Assembly: GCA_947503555.1 (NCBI GenBank)
Contig: CANNEE010000003.1
Location: 186,001 to 250,000 of the forward strand
DNA: 64,000 nt
Direction: 5' to 3'
Origin: an uncultured Shewanella sp.
GTDB taxonomy: Bacteria; Pseudomonadota; Gammaproteobacteria; Enterobacterales; Shewanellaceae
Below are positions 26,115-35,738 of the stretch, one piece after another. The translations under genes were made by a program, and so were the position numbers. Every line of letters begins with the position of its first letter. Positions within the stretch are counted from its first letter, which is position 1. The notes under the pieces are model-generated. The model had not been told where the DNA came from and searched no databases. It saw nothing but the letters and a program-made list of their open reading frames with translations.

Positions 26115-26134
26115 GATCCTGATTACTCAGGATC
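26115..26134 (-). terminator. Stem-loop after metH
   Basis: GATCCTGA-TTAC-TCAGGATC, a perfect 8-bp stem 6 bases beyond the metH stop. The minus-strand tail is TTTC, so it is a weak terminator by sequence. Confidence 0.6.
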
Positions 26135-26139
26135 ATTTT

Positions 26140-29100
26140 CTACTCTGGGTCATAGTCTAGTACTGGTGCCAACCATCTTTCTGCCTCTTCAACACTCATC
26201 CCCTTACGTTTAGCGTAATCTTCCACCTGATCTTTACCTATGTTGGTGATGCCAAAATAACGGGATTCTGGGTGGGCGAAGTACCAGCCGGAGACGGCGG
26301 CGGTTGGGTACATGGCATAGCTTTCGGTGATCTTAAGATCGATCACTTCATCGGGCTTAAGTAGCTCCCATAACAGCCCTTTTTCTGTGTGGTCTGGGCA
26401 GGCTGGATAACCTGGGGCTGGGCGAATGCCCTTATATTTTTCCTTAATCAGGGCGTCGTTATCGAGCTGCTCATCACTGGCATAGCCCCAGAACTCTTTA
26501 CGCACACGTTCGTGCATGCGCTCGGCAAAGGCTTCGGCGAGACGGTCGGCCAAGGACTTGAGCATGATGGCGCTATAGTCGTCGTGCTCGGCTTCAAAGC
26601 GTTCGATATGCTCATCAATGCCGTGGCCTGCGGTGACGGCAAAGCCACCCATATAATCGGCGATCCCTGAGGTTTTAGGCGCAACAAAATCGGCTAAGCA
26701 GAAGTTGTGGTTATCGATACGCTCAATCTGCATTCTTAGATGATGTGTGGTCATCTCAAGCTTAGAGCGGCTCTCATCTGTATAGATCTCAATATCATCA
26801 TGGTTGACGCTATTGGCTGGGAAGAGCCCGATAACCGCTTTGGCTGTGAGCCACCTTTCCTTGATGATTTTATCAAGCATGGCAAGACCGTCTTGATATA
26901 GCTTGGTTGCCTCTTCGCCAACCACCTTATCTTCTAAAATTCGAGGGAAGTGGCCATGTAGGTCCCAGCTGCGGAAAAACGGTGTCCAGTCGATGCGATC
27001 GACCAAGTCTTCCAGCGGATAATTATCAAATACCTGTCTGCCTAACTGATTTGGAGTAAAGGCTTGGTAGTCTTGCCAATTAAATTCGCAGGCATTATTG
27101 CGAGCCGCTTCGATAGAGACAAGCTGCTTACGCTTGGCCTGATTGGCACGCTTGTCGCGCATTTGCTGATACTCGTCGTAGGCAGCATCTATGGTTTGCT
27201 GGCGAGTATCTGGATTGATCAGTTTAGAGACCAGAGGCACGGCTCTTGACGCATCGGCCACATAAAGCGCTCCCGATGGTGAGTGAGGGGCGATTTTTAC
27301 TGCGGTATGAATTTTCGAACAGGTCGCGCCGCCGATAATGGCTGGAATGGTGAGGCCTTCACGGTGGAAGGTTTTCACATTATGCACCATCTCATCCAGA
27401 CTTGGAGTAATAAGGCCGGACATACCGATAACATCCACTTGCTCCTGTTTAGCGACCTCGATGATCTTCTCAACGGGCACCATTACTCCAAGGTCGATAA
27501 CCTCATAGCCGTTACACGCGAGCACCACACCAACAATGTTCTTGCCGATATCATGGACATCACCTTTGACTGTTACCATGAGCACTTTGCCGTTGGATTG
27601 TCCCTCTTGTTTTTCGGCCTCGATAAAGGGGTTGAGGTAGGCGACAGCCTTTTTCATTACCCGTGCGGATTTCACTACCTGAGGCAGGAACATCTTGCCC
27701 GAGCCAAAAAGATCCCCCACCACGTTCATGCCATCCATTAATGGCCCTTCAATTACCTCTAGGGGCTTACTCGCTTGCAGGCGAGCGGCTTCAGTATCTT
27801 CATCAATATAGTCGGTAATGCCTTTGACCAAAGCGTGTTCTAAACGCTTGTTAACAGGCCATTCTCGCCAAGCTAAATCTTCTGCCTTAGGGCCTTGGCC
27901 ACCTGTGCTACGGTATTGCTCGGCGACTTCCAGTAGCTGCTCAGTACAGCTGGAGTCCTTAACTTGGCAGGGCAGATTAAGGACAACATCTTCAACCTTT
28001 TGCTTAAGCTCTGGATCGATATCATCGTAAATGGCTAACTGCCCCGCGTTGACTATGCCCATATCCATGCCGGCATTGATGGCATGGTAGAGGAAGACGG
28101 CGTGAATGGCTTCACGTACAGGGTTGTTACCCCTGAAGGAGAAAGAGACGTTAGAGACGCCGCCTGAGATCATGGCATGGGGCAGGGTGCGCTTAATTTC
28201 GCGAGTGGCTTCGATAAAGTCCACCGCATAGTTATCATGCTCTTCAATACCCGTAGCGATGGCAAAGATATTAGGGTCAAAGATAATATCTTCCGGTGGA
28301 AAGCCGACTTTATCGACCAGCACTCGGTAGGCGCGGGTACATATCTCGACTTTACGGGCATGGGTATCGGCCTGACCGACCTCATCGAAGGCCATAATAA
28401 TCGCGGCCGCACCATAGCGTTTGACGAGACTAGCCTGCTTGATAAAGGCTTCTTCTCCCTCTTTAAGGCTGATGGAGTTGACCACCCCTTTACCTTGAAT
28501 ACATTTAAGACCTGCTTCGATCACCTCCCATTTAGAGGAGTCGATCATAATAGGTACGCGTGAGATATCGGGCTCTGAGGCGATAAGGTTAAGGAATTTT
28601 TGCATCACCTCAACACCATCTAGCATCCCCTCATCCATATTGATATCGATGATCTGGGCGCCGTTCTCCACCTGATCCCGCGCAACGGCCAGTGCTTCTT
28701 CAAATTCACCTGTTTTAATCAGTCGTAGAAATTTGGCCGAGCCTGTGACATTAGTACGCTCACCCACATTTAAAAACAGCGAGTCTTTACCTATGGTGAG
28801 TGGTTCTAGGCCAGAGAGACGACAGGCGACCTCAAGCTCTGGTAACTTCCGTGGTGGATGACAGATCACGGCTTCTTTAATGACTCGAATATGCTCTGGC
28901 GTGGTACCACAGCAGCCGCCAACAATATTGAGCATGCCTTCTTGGGCCCATTGACCAATGACTTGTGCCATCTCCTGTGGCGACTCATCATAGCCGCCAA
29001 ACTCATTAGGTAGGCCTGCATTAGGGTGAGCCGAGACATAGCATTCGGCGATTTTAGCTAGCTCTTCGATATAGGGGCGCAGCTCTTTGGGCCCAAGTGC

Positions 29101-29847
29101 GCAATTAAGACCGATAGAGATAGGCTTAACATGGCGCAGGGAGTGATAAAAAGCGGCGGTTGTTTGTCCGGTAAGGGTACGGCCCGAGGCATCGGTGATG
29201 GTGCCTGAGATCATAATCGGCAGCTTTTTGCCTAATTTATCAAACAGGGTTTCGATGGCGAACAGTGCAGCCTTGGCATTAAGGGTATCAAAGATGGTCT
29301 CCACCATAATGATATCAGCGCCACCGTCGATGAGGGCTTGGGTCGACTCAGTATAGGCTTCGACTAGCTGGTCAAAGTTGATATTACGAAACCCAGGGTC
29401 ATTCACATCAGGGCTTATGGAGCAGGTTCTATTGGTGGGGCCGAGTACACCTGCCACATAACAGCTTCTGCCTGTCTCTTTGCTGACTTCGTCGGCTGCA
29501 GCTCTAGCAAGCTGAGCGCCGACTAAGTTAATTTCCGCCGACAGACTTTGCATATCATAGTCGGCCATGGCGATAGGGGTGGCGTTGAAGGTGTTGGTCT
29601 CAATAATATCTGCGCCAGCGAGCAGGTAATCCTTATGGATCTGTTGAATTAATGCTGGCTGGGTGAGGACCAAAAGGTCATTATTGCCTTTGACTTCGCA
29701 GTGCCAATCCTTAAAGCGCTCGCCACGAAAGTCAGCTTCTTCTAGCTTGTGCTCTTGGATCATTGTGCCCATAGCGCCGTCGAGTATTAAAATACCCTGC
29801 TCAAGCTGCTGACTAAGTTGTGCAAAGAGTGGATTGTCTGCTGTCAT
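26140..29847 (-). CDS. metH: Cobalamin-dependent methionine synthase
   Basis: Transfers a methyl group from 5-methyltetrahydrofolate to homocysteine through methylcobalamin. The ~1235-residue protein has all four modules: the homocysteine domain (about 10-325, GAMGTMIQ start, zinc Cys in GLNCALGP and [10 protein letters not shown]); the pterin domain (about 355-620, [11 protein letters not shown]); the cobalamin domain (about 650-890) with [10 protein letters not shown], whose His coordinates cobalt; and the activation/AdoMet domain (about 900-1235) with [18 protein letters not shown] 29847 follows a GTG at 29850; both share the AGGA site. Three MetJ boxes lie upstream. It neighbours the cobalamin salvage genes that supply its cofactor. 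Confidence 0.98.
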   Translation of the reverse strand: MTADNPLFAQLSQQLEQGILILDGAMGTMIQEHKLEEADFRGERFKDWHCEVKGNNDLLVLTQPALIQQIHKDYLLAGADIIETNTFNATPIAMADYDMQSLSAEINLVGAQLARAAADEVSKETGRSCYVAGVLGPTNRTCSISPDVNDPGFRNINFDQLVEAYTESTQALIDGGADIIMVETIFDTLNAKAALFAIETLFDKLGKKLPIMISGTITDASGRTLTGQTTAAFYHSLRHVKPISIGLNCALGPKELRPYIEELAKIAECYVSAHPNAGLPNEFGGYDESPQEMAQVIGQWAQEGMLNIVGGCCGTTPEHIRVIKEAVICHPPRKLPELEVACRLSGLEPLTIGKDSLFLNVGERTNVTGSAKFLRLIKTGEFEEALAVARDQVENGAQIIDINMDEGMLDGVEVMQKFLNLIASEPDISRVPIMIDSSKWEVIEAGLKCIQGKGVVNSISLKEGEEAFIKQASLVKRYGAAAIIMAFDEVGQADTHARKVEICTRAYRVLVDKVGFPPEDIIFDPNIFAIATGIEEHDNYAVDFIEATREIKRTLPHAMISGGVSNVSFSFRGNNPVREAIHAVFLYHAINAGMDMGIVNAGQLAIYDDIDPELKQKVEDVVLNLPCQVKDSSCTEQLLEVAEQYRSTGGQGPKAEDLAWREWPVNKRLEHALVKGITDYIDEDTEAARLQASKPLEVIEGPLMDGMNVVGDLFGSGKMFLPQVVKSARVMKKAVAYLNPFIEAEKQEGQSNGKVLMVTVKGDVHDIGKNIVGVVLACNGYEVIDLGVMVPVEKIIEVAKQEQVDVIGMSGLITPSLDEMVHNVKTFHREGLTIPAIIGGATCSKIHTAVKIAPHSPSGALYVADASRAVPLVSKLINPDTRQQTIDAAYDEYQQMRDKRANQAKRKQLVSIEAARNNACEFNWQDYQAFTPNQLGRQVFDNYPLEDLVDRIDWTPFFRSWDLHGHFPRILEDKVVGEEATKLYQDGLAMLDKIIKERWLTAKAVIGLFPANSVNHDDIEIYTDESRSKLEMTTHHLRMQIERIDNHNFCLADFVAPKTSGIADYMGGFAVTAGHGIDEHIERFEAEHDDYSAIMLKSLADRLAEAFAERMHERVRKEFWGYASDEQLDNDALIKEKYKGIRPAPGYPACPDHTEKGLLWELLKPDEVIDLKITESYAMYPTAAVSGWYFAHPESRYFGITNIGKDQVEDYAKRKGMSVEEAERWLAPVLDYDPE

Positions 29848-29889
29848 CACATACTTCCTACGGCTATTATTTCTTACTGCTATGGGGGT

Positions 29890-29913
29890 GGACGTTTAAA
29901 CGTTTAGACGTCT
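29890..29913 (-). promoter_or_regulatory. MetJ operator, three tandem met boxes
   Basis: Three contiguous 8-mers GGACGTTT, AAACGTTT and AGACGTCT; the last is the exact consensus AGACGTCT and the others keep five to six of eight bases. They lie 43-66 bases upstream of the metH start. MetJ with AdoMet is expected to repress metH here. Confidence 0.85.
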
Positions 29914-30037
29914 ATAATCTGGTTCTATACTACTTATGGTTAGCAAAAGTGCAACCATAAATATTTCACCTAGCCGCTTTATATGGCTAGTTGATACTAT
30001 AGACTGAGTATAGGGTGAATAGCGCAGCGATAAGCCA

Positions 30038-30655
30038 ATGCAGACAGAATTCTATTTATTACGCCATGGTCAATGTGAACACGAAGGGATAATGCGTGGT
30101 CAGGTGGATGCGCAATTAACCGCCCTTGGGCGTGAGCAGATGCAGCAAAGCTTTGCACAGTTAAATATCGTGCCGGATCATATTTGGCATTCGCCTTTAA
30201 GTCGCTGCGCCGGATTTGCTCAAGACTTGGCTGCCGAACTTGCCCTTGATGCCGTAAGTCATGATGGGTTAATGGAGATGAATTTTGGCGATTGGGATGG
30301 TCATAAGATAGATGACCTCTATCGAGATTATCCGCAGATGCTAGATACATTCTGGCGTAACCCGTGGCGTCAGACACCGCCGAATGGTGAAGCCATGCTG
30401 GATTTTGAAGCGCGCATAGACAGTGTATGGCAAAACATGTTGGCTAACTGTCAGGGTAAGATATTAGTGGTCACCCACGCTGGTGTGATGCGCCATCTGT
30501 TAGCCTCGATATTGGCCAGAGGCGAGCATCAGTTCTTTAGCCAGTTAGACTTGCCCTATGCTAAGGCGATTAAGGTGACAGTCTACGCCTATGAGGGCGA
30601 TAACTCTGTCAGAGATAACTGTACCAGAGAGAGCTTTGCCAGAGTCCATTTGTAA
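30038..30655 (+). CDS. cobC: Alpha-ribazole phosphatase-type histidine phosphatase
   Basis: The 205-residue phosphoglycerate-mutase-fold enzyme has catalytic YLLRHGQCEHEG (RHG, His about residue 10), WHSPLSRC, MEMNFGDWDGH and the second catalytic His in VVTHAGVMRHL. In cobalamin assembly CobC dephosphorylates alpha-ribazole 5'-phosphate or the cobalamin phosphate. The family is broad and the cobC assignment rests on its place next to the cobTSUQO operon. It is divergent from metH and lies before the riboswitch, hence outside the riboswitch-controlled transcript unless read through. Confidence 0.82.
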   Translation: MQTEFYLLRHGQCEHEGIMRGQVDAQLTALGREQMQQSFAQLNIVPDHIWHSPLSRCAGFAQDLAAELALDAVSHDGLMEMNFGDWDGHKIDDLYRDYPQMLDTFWRNPWRQTPPNGEAMLDFEARIDSVWQNMLANCQGKILVVTHAGVMRHLLASILARGEHQFFSQLDLPYAKAIKVTVYAYEGDNSVRDNCTRESFARVHL

Positions 30656-30684
30656 TCAAATGTTCAAGTGTGACTGAATAAGAG

Positions 30685-30895
30685 AAGGTGGTTGGTGTTT
30701 GCGACCTAACGCACAGCAGGCGATATGAGCCCTTTGCAAGGTTAAGCAGACACAATAGGGAATCGGGTGAAAAGCCCGAGCTGTGCCCGCAACTGTATGT
30801 ATAGCAAGCCTTATCAGGTTATCGCTATATGAGTCAGGATACCTGCCAGCACCTTATGTTTCGCTAAGATAGACCGAGCGGGTAACTCGGCGGAG
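30685..30895 (+). ncRNA. Cobalamin (B12) riboswitch with expression platform
   Basis: P1 arms AAGGTG (30685-30690) and CACCTT (30850-30855) enclose the conserved core: GGGAATCGGGTGAAAAGCCC, then GTGCCCGCAACTG (L5) and the B12 box AGTCAGGATACCTGCC. Downstream, hairpin CCGAG-CGGGTAA-CTCGG (30874-30890) has loop CGGG, complementary to CCCG in L5. This fits the ligand-dependent kissing loop next to the GGAG ribosome site at 30892-30895. Predicted effect: adenosylcobalamin binding blocks translation of the downstream operon. Confidence 0.95.
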
Positions 30896-30900
30896 TAGCA

Positions 30901-31035
30901 ATGATTAACTATGTTTTCCCTAGGCTTATCGAGCCTTCAGGGTGTTATGTGCCAGCCAAAAGCAGTGACAAGAAAAGCAACTGGCTAAATGATTGGGTGC
31001 TAGGACGAGACTTGTCCTTAAGGTGTCGGCGATGA
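30901..31035 (+). CDS. 44-codon leader ORF between the B12 riboswitch and btuD
   Basis: ATG 30901 lies 5 bases after GGAG, immediately past the riboswitch hairpin, and the frame ends in TGA at 31033-31035, overlapping the btuD ATG at 31032 (ATGA). The peptide MINYVFPRLIEPSGCYVPAK continues to a basic C-terminus (RCRR). It has no recognisable family. The arrangement suggests it is the directly riboswitch-controlled ORF and that btuD is translated by coupling. The protein itself may or may not be functional. Confidence 0.6.
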   Translation: MINYVFPRLIEPSGCYVPAKSSDKKSNWLNDWVLGRDLSLRCRR

Positions 31036-31991
31036 CTAGCAAGATGACTAGTACGGTGACAAGTAGGGTGGCAAGTGCGACGAGCCAAGCCCAGAGCCAG
31101 CCCTGTGATCCTATGATGTCGGTCAAAGGCTTAAGTTGGCATCTCGATGATTCCACCATTCTCAATAAGATCAGTTTTAGCCTCAAAAAGGGTGAAATGC
31201 TAGGGGTGATAGGCCCCAATGGTGCAGGTAAGTCGAGCTTGCTGCGCTGTCTTTATCGTTATATTCAGCCAAGTGCGGGTGAGGTGTTACTCCAAGGACG
31301 ACCACTACAGGAATATGGCTCGCGAGAATTTGCTCGCGAAGTGGCTGTCGTTCTACAGGATACGCCGCCACATTTTGCCATGACCACAGGGCAGTTGGTT
31401 GCCATGGGACTCACGCCCCATAAAGGGTTATTGGACTTTGCCAACAAAGCGGATATTCATAGAGTCAATGAAGCGATAGCTAAGGTGGGCTTAACTCATA
31501 AGGCCAACAGCCTCTATGATAAGCTCTCTGGCGGTGAGAAGCAGCGAGCCTTGATAGCTAGAGCCATAGTACAGTCGCCTAAGCTGCTGATTTTAGATGA
31601 GCCGACCAATCATCTGGATGTGCGTTATCAAATTCAAACCCTAGAGCTAGTGCGTAGCCTCGGGATCAGTGTTATCTGCTCCATTCATGACCTTAATCTT
31701 GCCAGCGCCCTATGTGACAGCCTATTGATGTTGAATAACGGTGAATGCGTTGCCTATGGCAGTGCCGATAAGGTGCTTACCCAAGAACGAATTTCTTCTG
31801 TGTTTGGTGTCTGTAGCCAAATTACGCCCCATCCTCAACATGGTCGTCCACTGATTAGTTACTTCTATGGTTATCAGGATGCAGAGGACTCTCTTCATAA
31901 CAGCGAGGGGCATAACAGCGAGAGTGAGACTGGTGCCAGTGAGAAAGACGCGAGTGAAGGCGGTGTTAGCGAGGTAAGCCATGTCAGTTGA
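31032..31991 (+). CDS. btuD: ABC transporter ATPase for vitamin B12 / corrinoid uptake
   Basis: The product is about 319 residues: Walker A GPNGAGKSS, Q-loop VVLQDTPP, signature LSGGEKQR, Walker B LLILDEPTNHLD and the switch His in CSIHDLNLA, as in the FecE/BtuD family. ATG 31032 follows AGGTG (31021-31025, spacing 6) and overlaps the leader ORF. Unusual low-complexity ends: Ser/Thr-rich N-terminus (TSKMTSTVTSRVASATSQ) and a Ser/Glu-rich C-terminal tail of about 35 residues. Corrinoid specificity is inferred from the riboswitch and the cob genes. It overlaps btuC by 11 bases. Confidence 0.88.
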   Translation: MTSKMTSTVTSRVASATSQAQSQPCDPMMSVKGLSWHLDDSTILNKISFSLKKGEMLGVIGPNGAGKSSLLRCLYRYIQPSAGEVLLQGRPLQEYGSREFAREVAVVLQDTPPHFAMTTGQLVAMGLTPHKGLLDFANKADIHRVNEAIAKVGLTHKANSLYDKLSGGEKQRALIARAIVQSPKLLILDEPTNHLDVRYQIQTLELVRSLGISVICSIHDLNLASALCDSLLMLNNGECVAYGSADKVLTQERISSVFGVCSQITPHPQHGRPLISYFYGYQDAEDSLHNSEGHNSESETGASEKDASEGGVSEVSHVS

Positions 31992-33027
31992 ATATACTCA
32001 GGCTTTACCAATCGCGAGCCGAGATATGCGCAGTCTTGTTTTTATGTCGCTACTCACTATGGCGTTAGTAGTTACCCCAATCGCGGCAGCAAGCTTTGGC
32101 GCGGCCAATATCAGTTTTATGGATGTGGCCAGCCTGCTGAGCTATCAAGTGTTTGGTGCTCATTTCGGTCTTGAAGAGCCGAGCCATATTATTAGTCGTA
32201 TCGTGTTTGATATTCGTCTGCCGCGAATTATTTTGGCCTTCGTTGCCGGAGCTGGGCTTGCGATTTCAGGCAGCGTATTGCAAACCGTTACCCGTAATCC
32301 GCTTGCCGACCCTTTTCTCTTTGGGATCTCCTCTGGCGCCTCTTTAGGTGCAGTGGTGGCACTGTCGGTTTTTGGTGCGAGTCTCAGTTGGTTAAGCTTA
32401 CCCCTTGGCGCCTTTATGGGGGCCTGCCTCTCTGTTGTGATGGTGCTGAGTCTTGTGGGCACTGGGGTGAGTAGTCAGACAGAGCGCATGCTGTTGTCTG
32501 GGGTGGCTATCTCCTTTATGTTTGCCGCCTTGACTAGTCTTATTCTCTATTTCTCCGATCCCCAAGCCTCCGCCGCCGTGCTGTTTTGGAATATGGGCAG
32601 CTTTGCCAAAGCCAGTTGGAGCTCCCTTATGCTGCCTGTACTGGTTGTAGCGCTTGGCATAGGGCTAGTCTTGGTGTTCAAGCTGAGAATTTTAGCCATG
32701 TTGGCAGGCGATGAAACCGCCCATACCCTTGGGATCCCCGTAGCGCGGCTCAGGTTAGGCATGTTGCTGCTGTGCTCCATGATCACTGCGGTACTAGTGG
32801 CTTATTGTGGCGGTATAGGCTTTGTGGGATTGATGATCCCCCATATTATTCGTCAGCTTTTACCCGGCCGTTATAGCGTGATAATCACAGCGCTGACTGG
32901 TGGCCTGTTTATGGTTTGGGTGGATGTTATCGCCAGAAGCATATTGCCAAATCAGGAGTTACCCGTTGGAGTTATCACCTCTGTTATCGGTAGTCTATTT
33001 TTTCTATTGGTACTCAAGCGGCGTTAG
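31981..33027 (+). CDS. btuC: ABC transporter permease for vitamin B12 / corrinoid uptake
   Basis: The 348-residue FecCD/BtuC-family permease has about ten TM helices, with RLPRIILAFVAGAGLAISG, QTVTRNPLADPFLFGISSGA and GGIGFVGLMIPHIIRQLLPG, the family hallmarks including the ATPase-contact region. It pairs with btuD. The periplasmic binding protein btuF and receptor btuB are not in the window. A 176-bp gap without a visible terminator follows before cobT. Confidence 0.9.
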   Translation: MSVEYTQALPIASRDMRSLVFMSLLTMALVVTPIAAASFGAANISFMDVASLLSYQVFGAHFGLEEPSHIISRIVFDIRLPRIILAFVAGAGLAISGSVLQTVTRNPLADPFLFGISSGASLGAVVALSVFGASLSWLSLPLGAFMGACLSVVMVLSLVGTGVSSQTERMLLSGVAISFMFAALTSLILYFSDPQASAAVLFWNMGSFAKASWSSLMLPVLVVALGIGLVLVFKLRILAMLAGDETAHTLGIPVARLRLGMLLLCSMITAVLVAYCGGIGFVGLMIPHIIRQLLPGRYSVIITALTGGLFMVWVDVIARSILPNQELPVGVITSVIGSLFFLLVLKRR

Positions 33028-33203
33028 TGCTTAATGAGTTATCTAGTTTGTAGGCTTATTAACTATTTTTATTTTTGTTACAGTTGGTTAGCGCTTTAAT
33101 GCTAAAGTGCTAGTTAACCTAAATTAAAGGTTTATCAACACCTAAAGCAGTTGGAGTATTCAGCTTAACTGCTTAGGTTCAATCATTTTAAGGGATAGTG
33201 GAA

Positions 33204-34238
33204 ATGTTCAATATCGAGTCGCTGAGCCGAGATAATGATGAATTAGTACAGCAAAAGATAGATAACAAAACCAAACCTCTGGGGGCTTTAGGTCAGTTAG
33301 AAGCCTTAGCAGTACAGATGGCAAGGGTGATAGGCAGAGACAAGCTTGAAGTCACTCGACCTATGATGCTGGTGTTTGCCGGCGATCATGGTATTGCCAG
33401 CTCTGGCGTCTCAATTGCGCCGAGTGAAGTGACGGCGCAAATGGTGCGTAACTTTGTTTCAGGCGGCGCGGCTATCAATGTCTTTTGTCGTCAGGTGGGA
33501 CTGGGTTTTGAGGTGATCGATTGCGGTATTTTAGAGCCTATTGATGGTATCGAAGGCGTGATTAACCAAAGGCTTGGCTCGGGTACAGGTCCTATTCATA
33601 AACGCGCAGCAATGACATTAGGTGCAGTACACCAAGGCTTTACCATGGCAACCGAGCTGGTTGAACGCCATCATAAGGCGGGAACTAACCTTATCGCGCT
33701 CGGCGAGATGGGTATTGGCAATACCTCGTCGGCGGCGGCAATTATGGCGGCGGTGATGGAAGTTAAGCCTGCTGTCTGTGTCGGACGTGGCACTGGCGTG
33801 GATGCCGCGACCCTAAAGCGTAAGCAGATGCTGGTAGAGCAGGCGCTGTTAACCCATCTTTCAGAGCTCGACTCGCCAGAGAATATTCTGGCTTGCTTAG
33901 GCGGCTTTGAGATAGTGCAGATGACAGGGGCGATTTTGGCCGCTGCCGAGCGCAAAATGCTGGTGGTCATTGACGGCTTTATCGCGAGTGCAGCCGCGCT
34001 GCTGGCCACGGAGATGAACGCTAACGTCAGAGATTATCTGATTTTTGCCCATGAGTCCGATGAAAAGGGCCATAAGCTGATGCTATCCCACATGAATGCC
34101 ATACCTCTGTTGAACCTTGGCCTGCGACTCGGTGAGGGCACAGGTGCTGCGTTGGCATTGCCGCTGATCCAAGCCGCAGCCAATTTCTATAACGAGATGG
34201 CCTCTTTTGAAGAAGCCAAGGTCGAGTCTGTGGTTTAG
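33204..34238 (+). CDS. cobT: Nicotinate-nucleotide--dimethylbenzimidazole phosphoribosyltransferase
   Basis: Makes alpha-ribazole 5'-phosphate from nicotinate mononucleotide and 5,6-dimethylbenzimidazole. The 344-residue protein carries [32 protein letters not shown] and the C-terminal [12 protein letters not shown] containing the catalytic Glu. ATG 33204 has AAGGGA at spacing 8; a GTG two codons upstream is too close to it. Product goes to CobS. Confidence 0.95.
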   Translation: MFNIESLSRDNDELVQQKIDNKTKPLGALGQLEALAVQMARVIGRDKLEVTRPMMLVFAGDHGIASSGVSIAPSEVTAQMVRNFVSGGAAINVFCRQVGLGFEVIDCGILEPIDGIEGVINQRLGSGTGPIHKRAAMTLGAVHQGFTMATELVERHHKAGTNLIALGEMGIGNTSSAAAIMAAVMEVKPAVCVGRGTGVDAATLKRKQMLVEQALLTHLSELDSPENILACLGGFEIVQMTGAILAAAERKMLVVIDGFIASAAALLATEMNANVRDYLIFAHESDEKGHKLMLSHMNAIPLLNLGLRLGEGTGAALALPLIQAAANFYNEMASFEEAKVESVV

Positions 34239-34299
34239 CCTAGTCTAGCTGAGCTTCACTTATTGGCTGAATATAAGTTTGATGGAGTAACGAGAAATA

Positions 34300-35145
34300 A
34301 TGTCAGCGTCATGGTCTGATAAACAGCGCCTTACTAGCCCTCAGTTGTATAAGCAGCTCACTCTGTTTTGGGTTGCCGTAGGCTTTTTTACCCGCATTCC
34401 TATGCCTGCTTGGGTGAAAGTGGATGGTGAAAAGCTTAATCAGTCGAGCCGTTATTTTGGTGTTGTCGGTATTCTTATTGGCTCGATAAGTGCCCTGGTA
34501 TTTTGGCTGGTTTCACTGGTACTGCCAATTGAAATTGCCGTGTTGCTGGCTATGACGGCCAGCATATTGGCGACAGGGGGCTTTCATGAAGATGGTCTTG
34601 CCGATACCGCTGATGGTTTAGGTGGTGGCTGGACTGTGGCCGATAAGCTTAAGATTATGAAAGATTCGCGCCTTGGCAGTTATGGCGCGCTGGCATTAAT
34701 TATTTGCCTGATGCTCAAGTATCAATTGTTGACTCTGCTGGCCGAGCGTTTAGAGATGGGTCTTGAATCAAATGTGCTTTTGAGTGTGCCGCTTATTTTG
34801 GTGCTAGGCCACGGACTAAGCCGAATTCTCGCTGCCAGCCTTATCTATCGATTGCCCTATGTGCGTGAAGATGACTCGAGTAAGAGTAAACCTGTAGCGC
34901 AGAATTTAAGAGTCAACGAGCTACTTATTTTGCTCCTTACTGGATTGATATTGCTGCTGTTTGTTCCAGCTTATATAGGGCTAATATTAGTGCTCTGTTT
35001 ACTGCTCACCCATATGGCGTGCAAAACGTTTTTTCAGCGGCAATTGGGCGGCATAGTGGGCGATGCCCTAGGAGCTGCCCAGCAAGTTAGCGAGCTGGTT
35101 ATCTATGGCGTTGTCCTTGCTCTACTGTCTGGAGTCCAGTCATGA
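34300..35145 (+). CDS. cobS: Cobalamin synthase (adenosylcobinamide-GDP ribazoletransferase)
   Basis: The 281-residue polytopic inner-membrane protein has the metal-binding motif GGFHEDGLADTADGLGGG (about residues 90-108) and about six TM helices. It joins adenosylcobinamide-GDP to alpha-ribazole or its phosphate. It ends overlapping cobU by 4 bases. Confidence 0.95.
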   Translation: MSASWSDKQRLTSPQLYKQLTLFWVAVGFFTRIPMPAWVKVDGEKLNQSSRYFGVVGILIGSISALVFWLVSLVLPIEIAVLLAMTASILATGGFHEDGLADTADGLGGGWTVADKLKIMKDSRLGSYGALALIICLMLKYQLLTLLAERLEMGLESNVLLSVPLILVLGHGLSRILAASLIYRLPYVREDDSSKSKPVAQNLRVNELLILLLTGLILLLFVPAYIGLILVLCLLLTHMACKTFFQRQLGGIVGDALGAAQQVSELVIYGVVLALLSGVQS

Positions 35146-35738
35146 TTACCTTAGTATTAGGCGGTGCTCGCAGCGGTAAGAGCCGTTATGCAGAGTCTTT
35201 AGTGGCACAGGCTAAGGCGAGTGATAGCGCTCGCTCTCATAGCACTAGCAATAAACAAGCCGTCTATATTGCCACTGCTCAGGCCCTCGATGATGAGATG
35301 AAACAAAGAATTGCTCACCATCAAAACGACAGAGAGCAAAGCCAGCTCAAGTGGCAAACTATAGAGTCACCATTGAGCTTGGCTCAAACCCTAGCTGCTC
35401 ACGACGGTGAAAATAAGCTTATTTTAGTGGACTGTCTAAGCCTATGGCTGACCAACGAACTGCTGGCAACCCCTAGCGATTGGCACAGCGCAAAGGCAGA
35501 GCTACTGGCTTATTTGCCTAAGCTTAAAGGTGAGCTGGTGTTGGTAAGTAATGAGGTGGGCATGGGCATAGTGCCCATGGGGGAGATAAACCGCCGCTTT
35601 GTCGATGAGTCTGGCTGGTTACATCAAGATATCGCCGCCCTTGCTCAGCGAGTGGTCCTAGTTACCGCAGGTATCGCCCAAATATTAAAGAATGAGGTGT
35701 CATCAGTGATGAATACCAGCAGTAAGGATGTTCAATGA
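35142..35738 (+). CDS. cobU: Adenosylcobinamide kinase / guanylyltransferase
   Basis: The 198-residue P-loop enzyme starts [19 protein letters not shown], with [20 protein letters not shown] (guanylylated His region), [12 protein letters not shown] and [20 protein letters not shown] Ser-rich insertion ([14 protein letters not shown]) follows the first helix. It activates cobinamide for CobS. It overlaps cobS and cobQ by 4 bases each. Confidence 0.95.
   Translation: MITLVLGGARSGKSRYAESLVAQAKASDSARSHSTSNKQAVYIATAQALDDEMKQRIAHHQNDREQSQLKWQTIESPLSLAQTLAAHDGENKLILVDCLSLWLTNELLATPSDWHSAKAELLAYLPKLKGELVLVSNEVGMGIVPMGEINRRFVDESGWLHQDIAALAQRVVLVTAGIAQILKNEVSSVMNTSSKDVQ

Noticed and set aside
26448-29800. 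Long open frames opposite metH and other core genes
   Set aside because: They overlap strongly conserved coding sequence, lack ribosome sites and have no protein-like composition.
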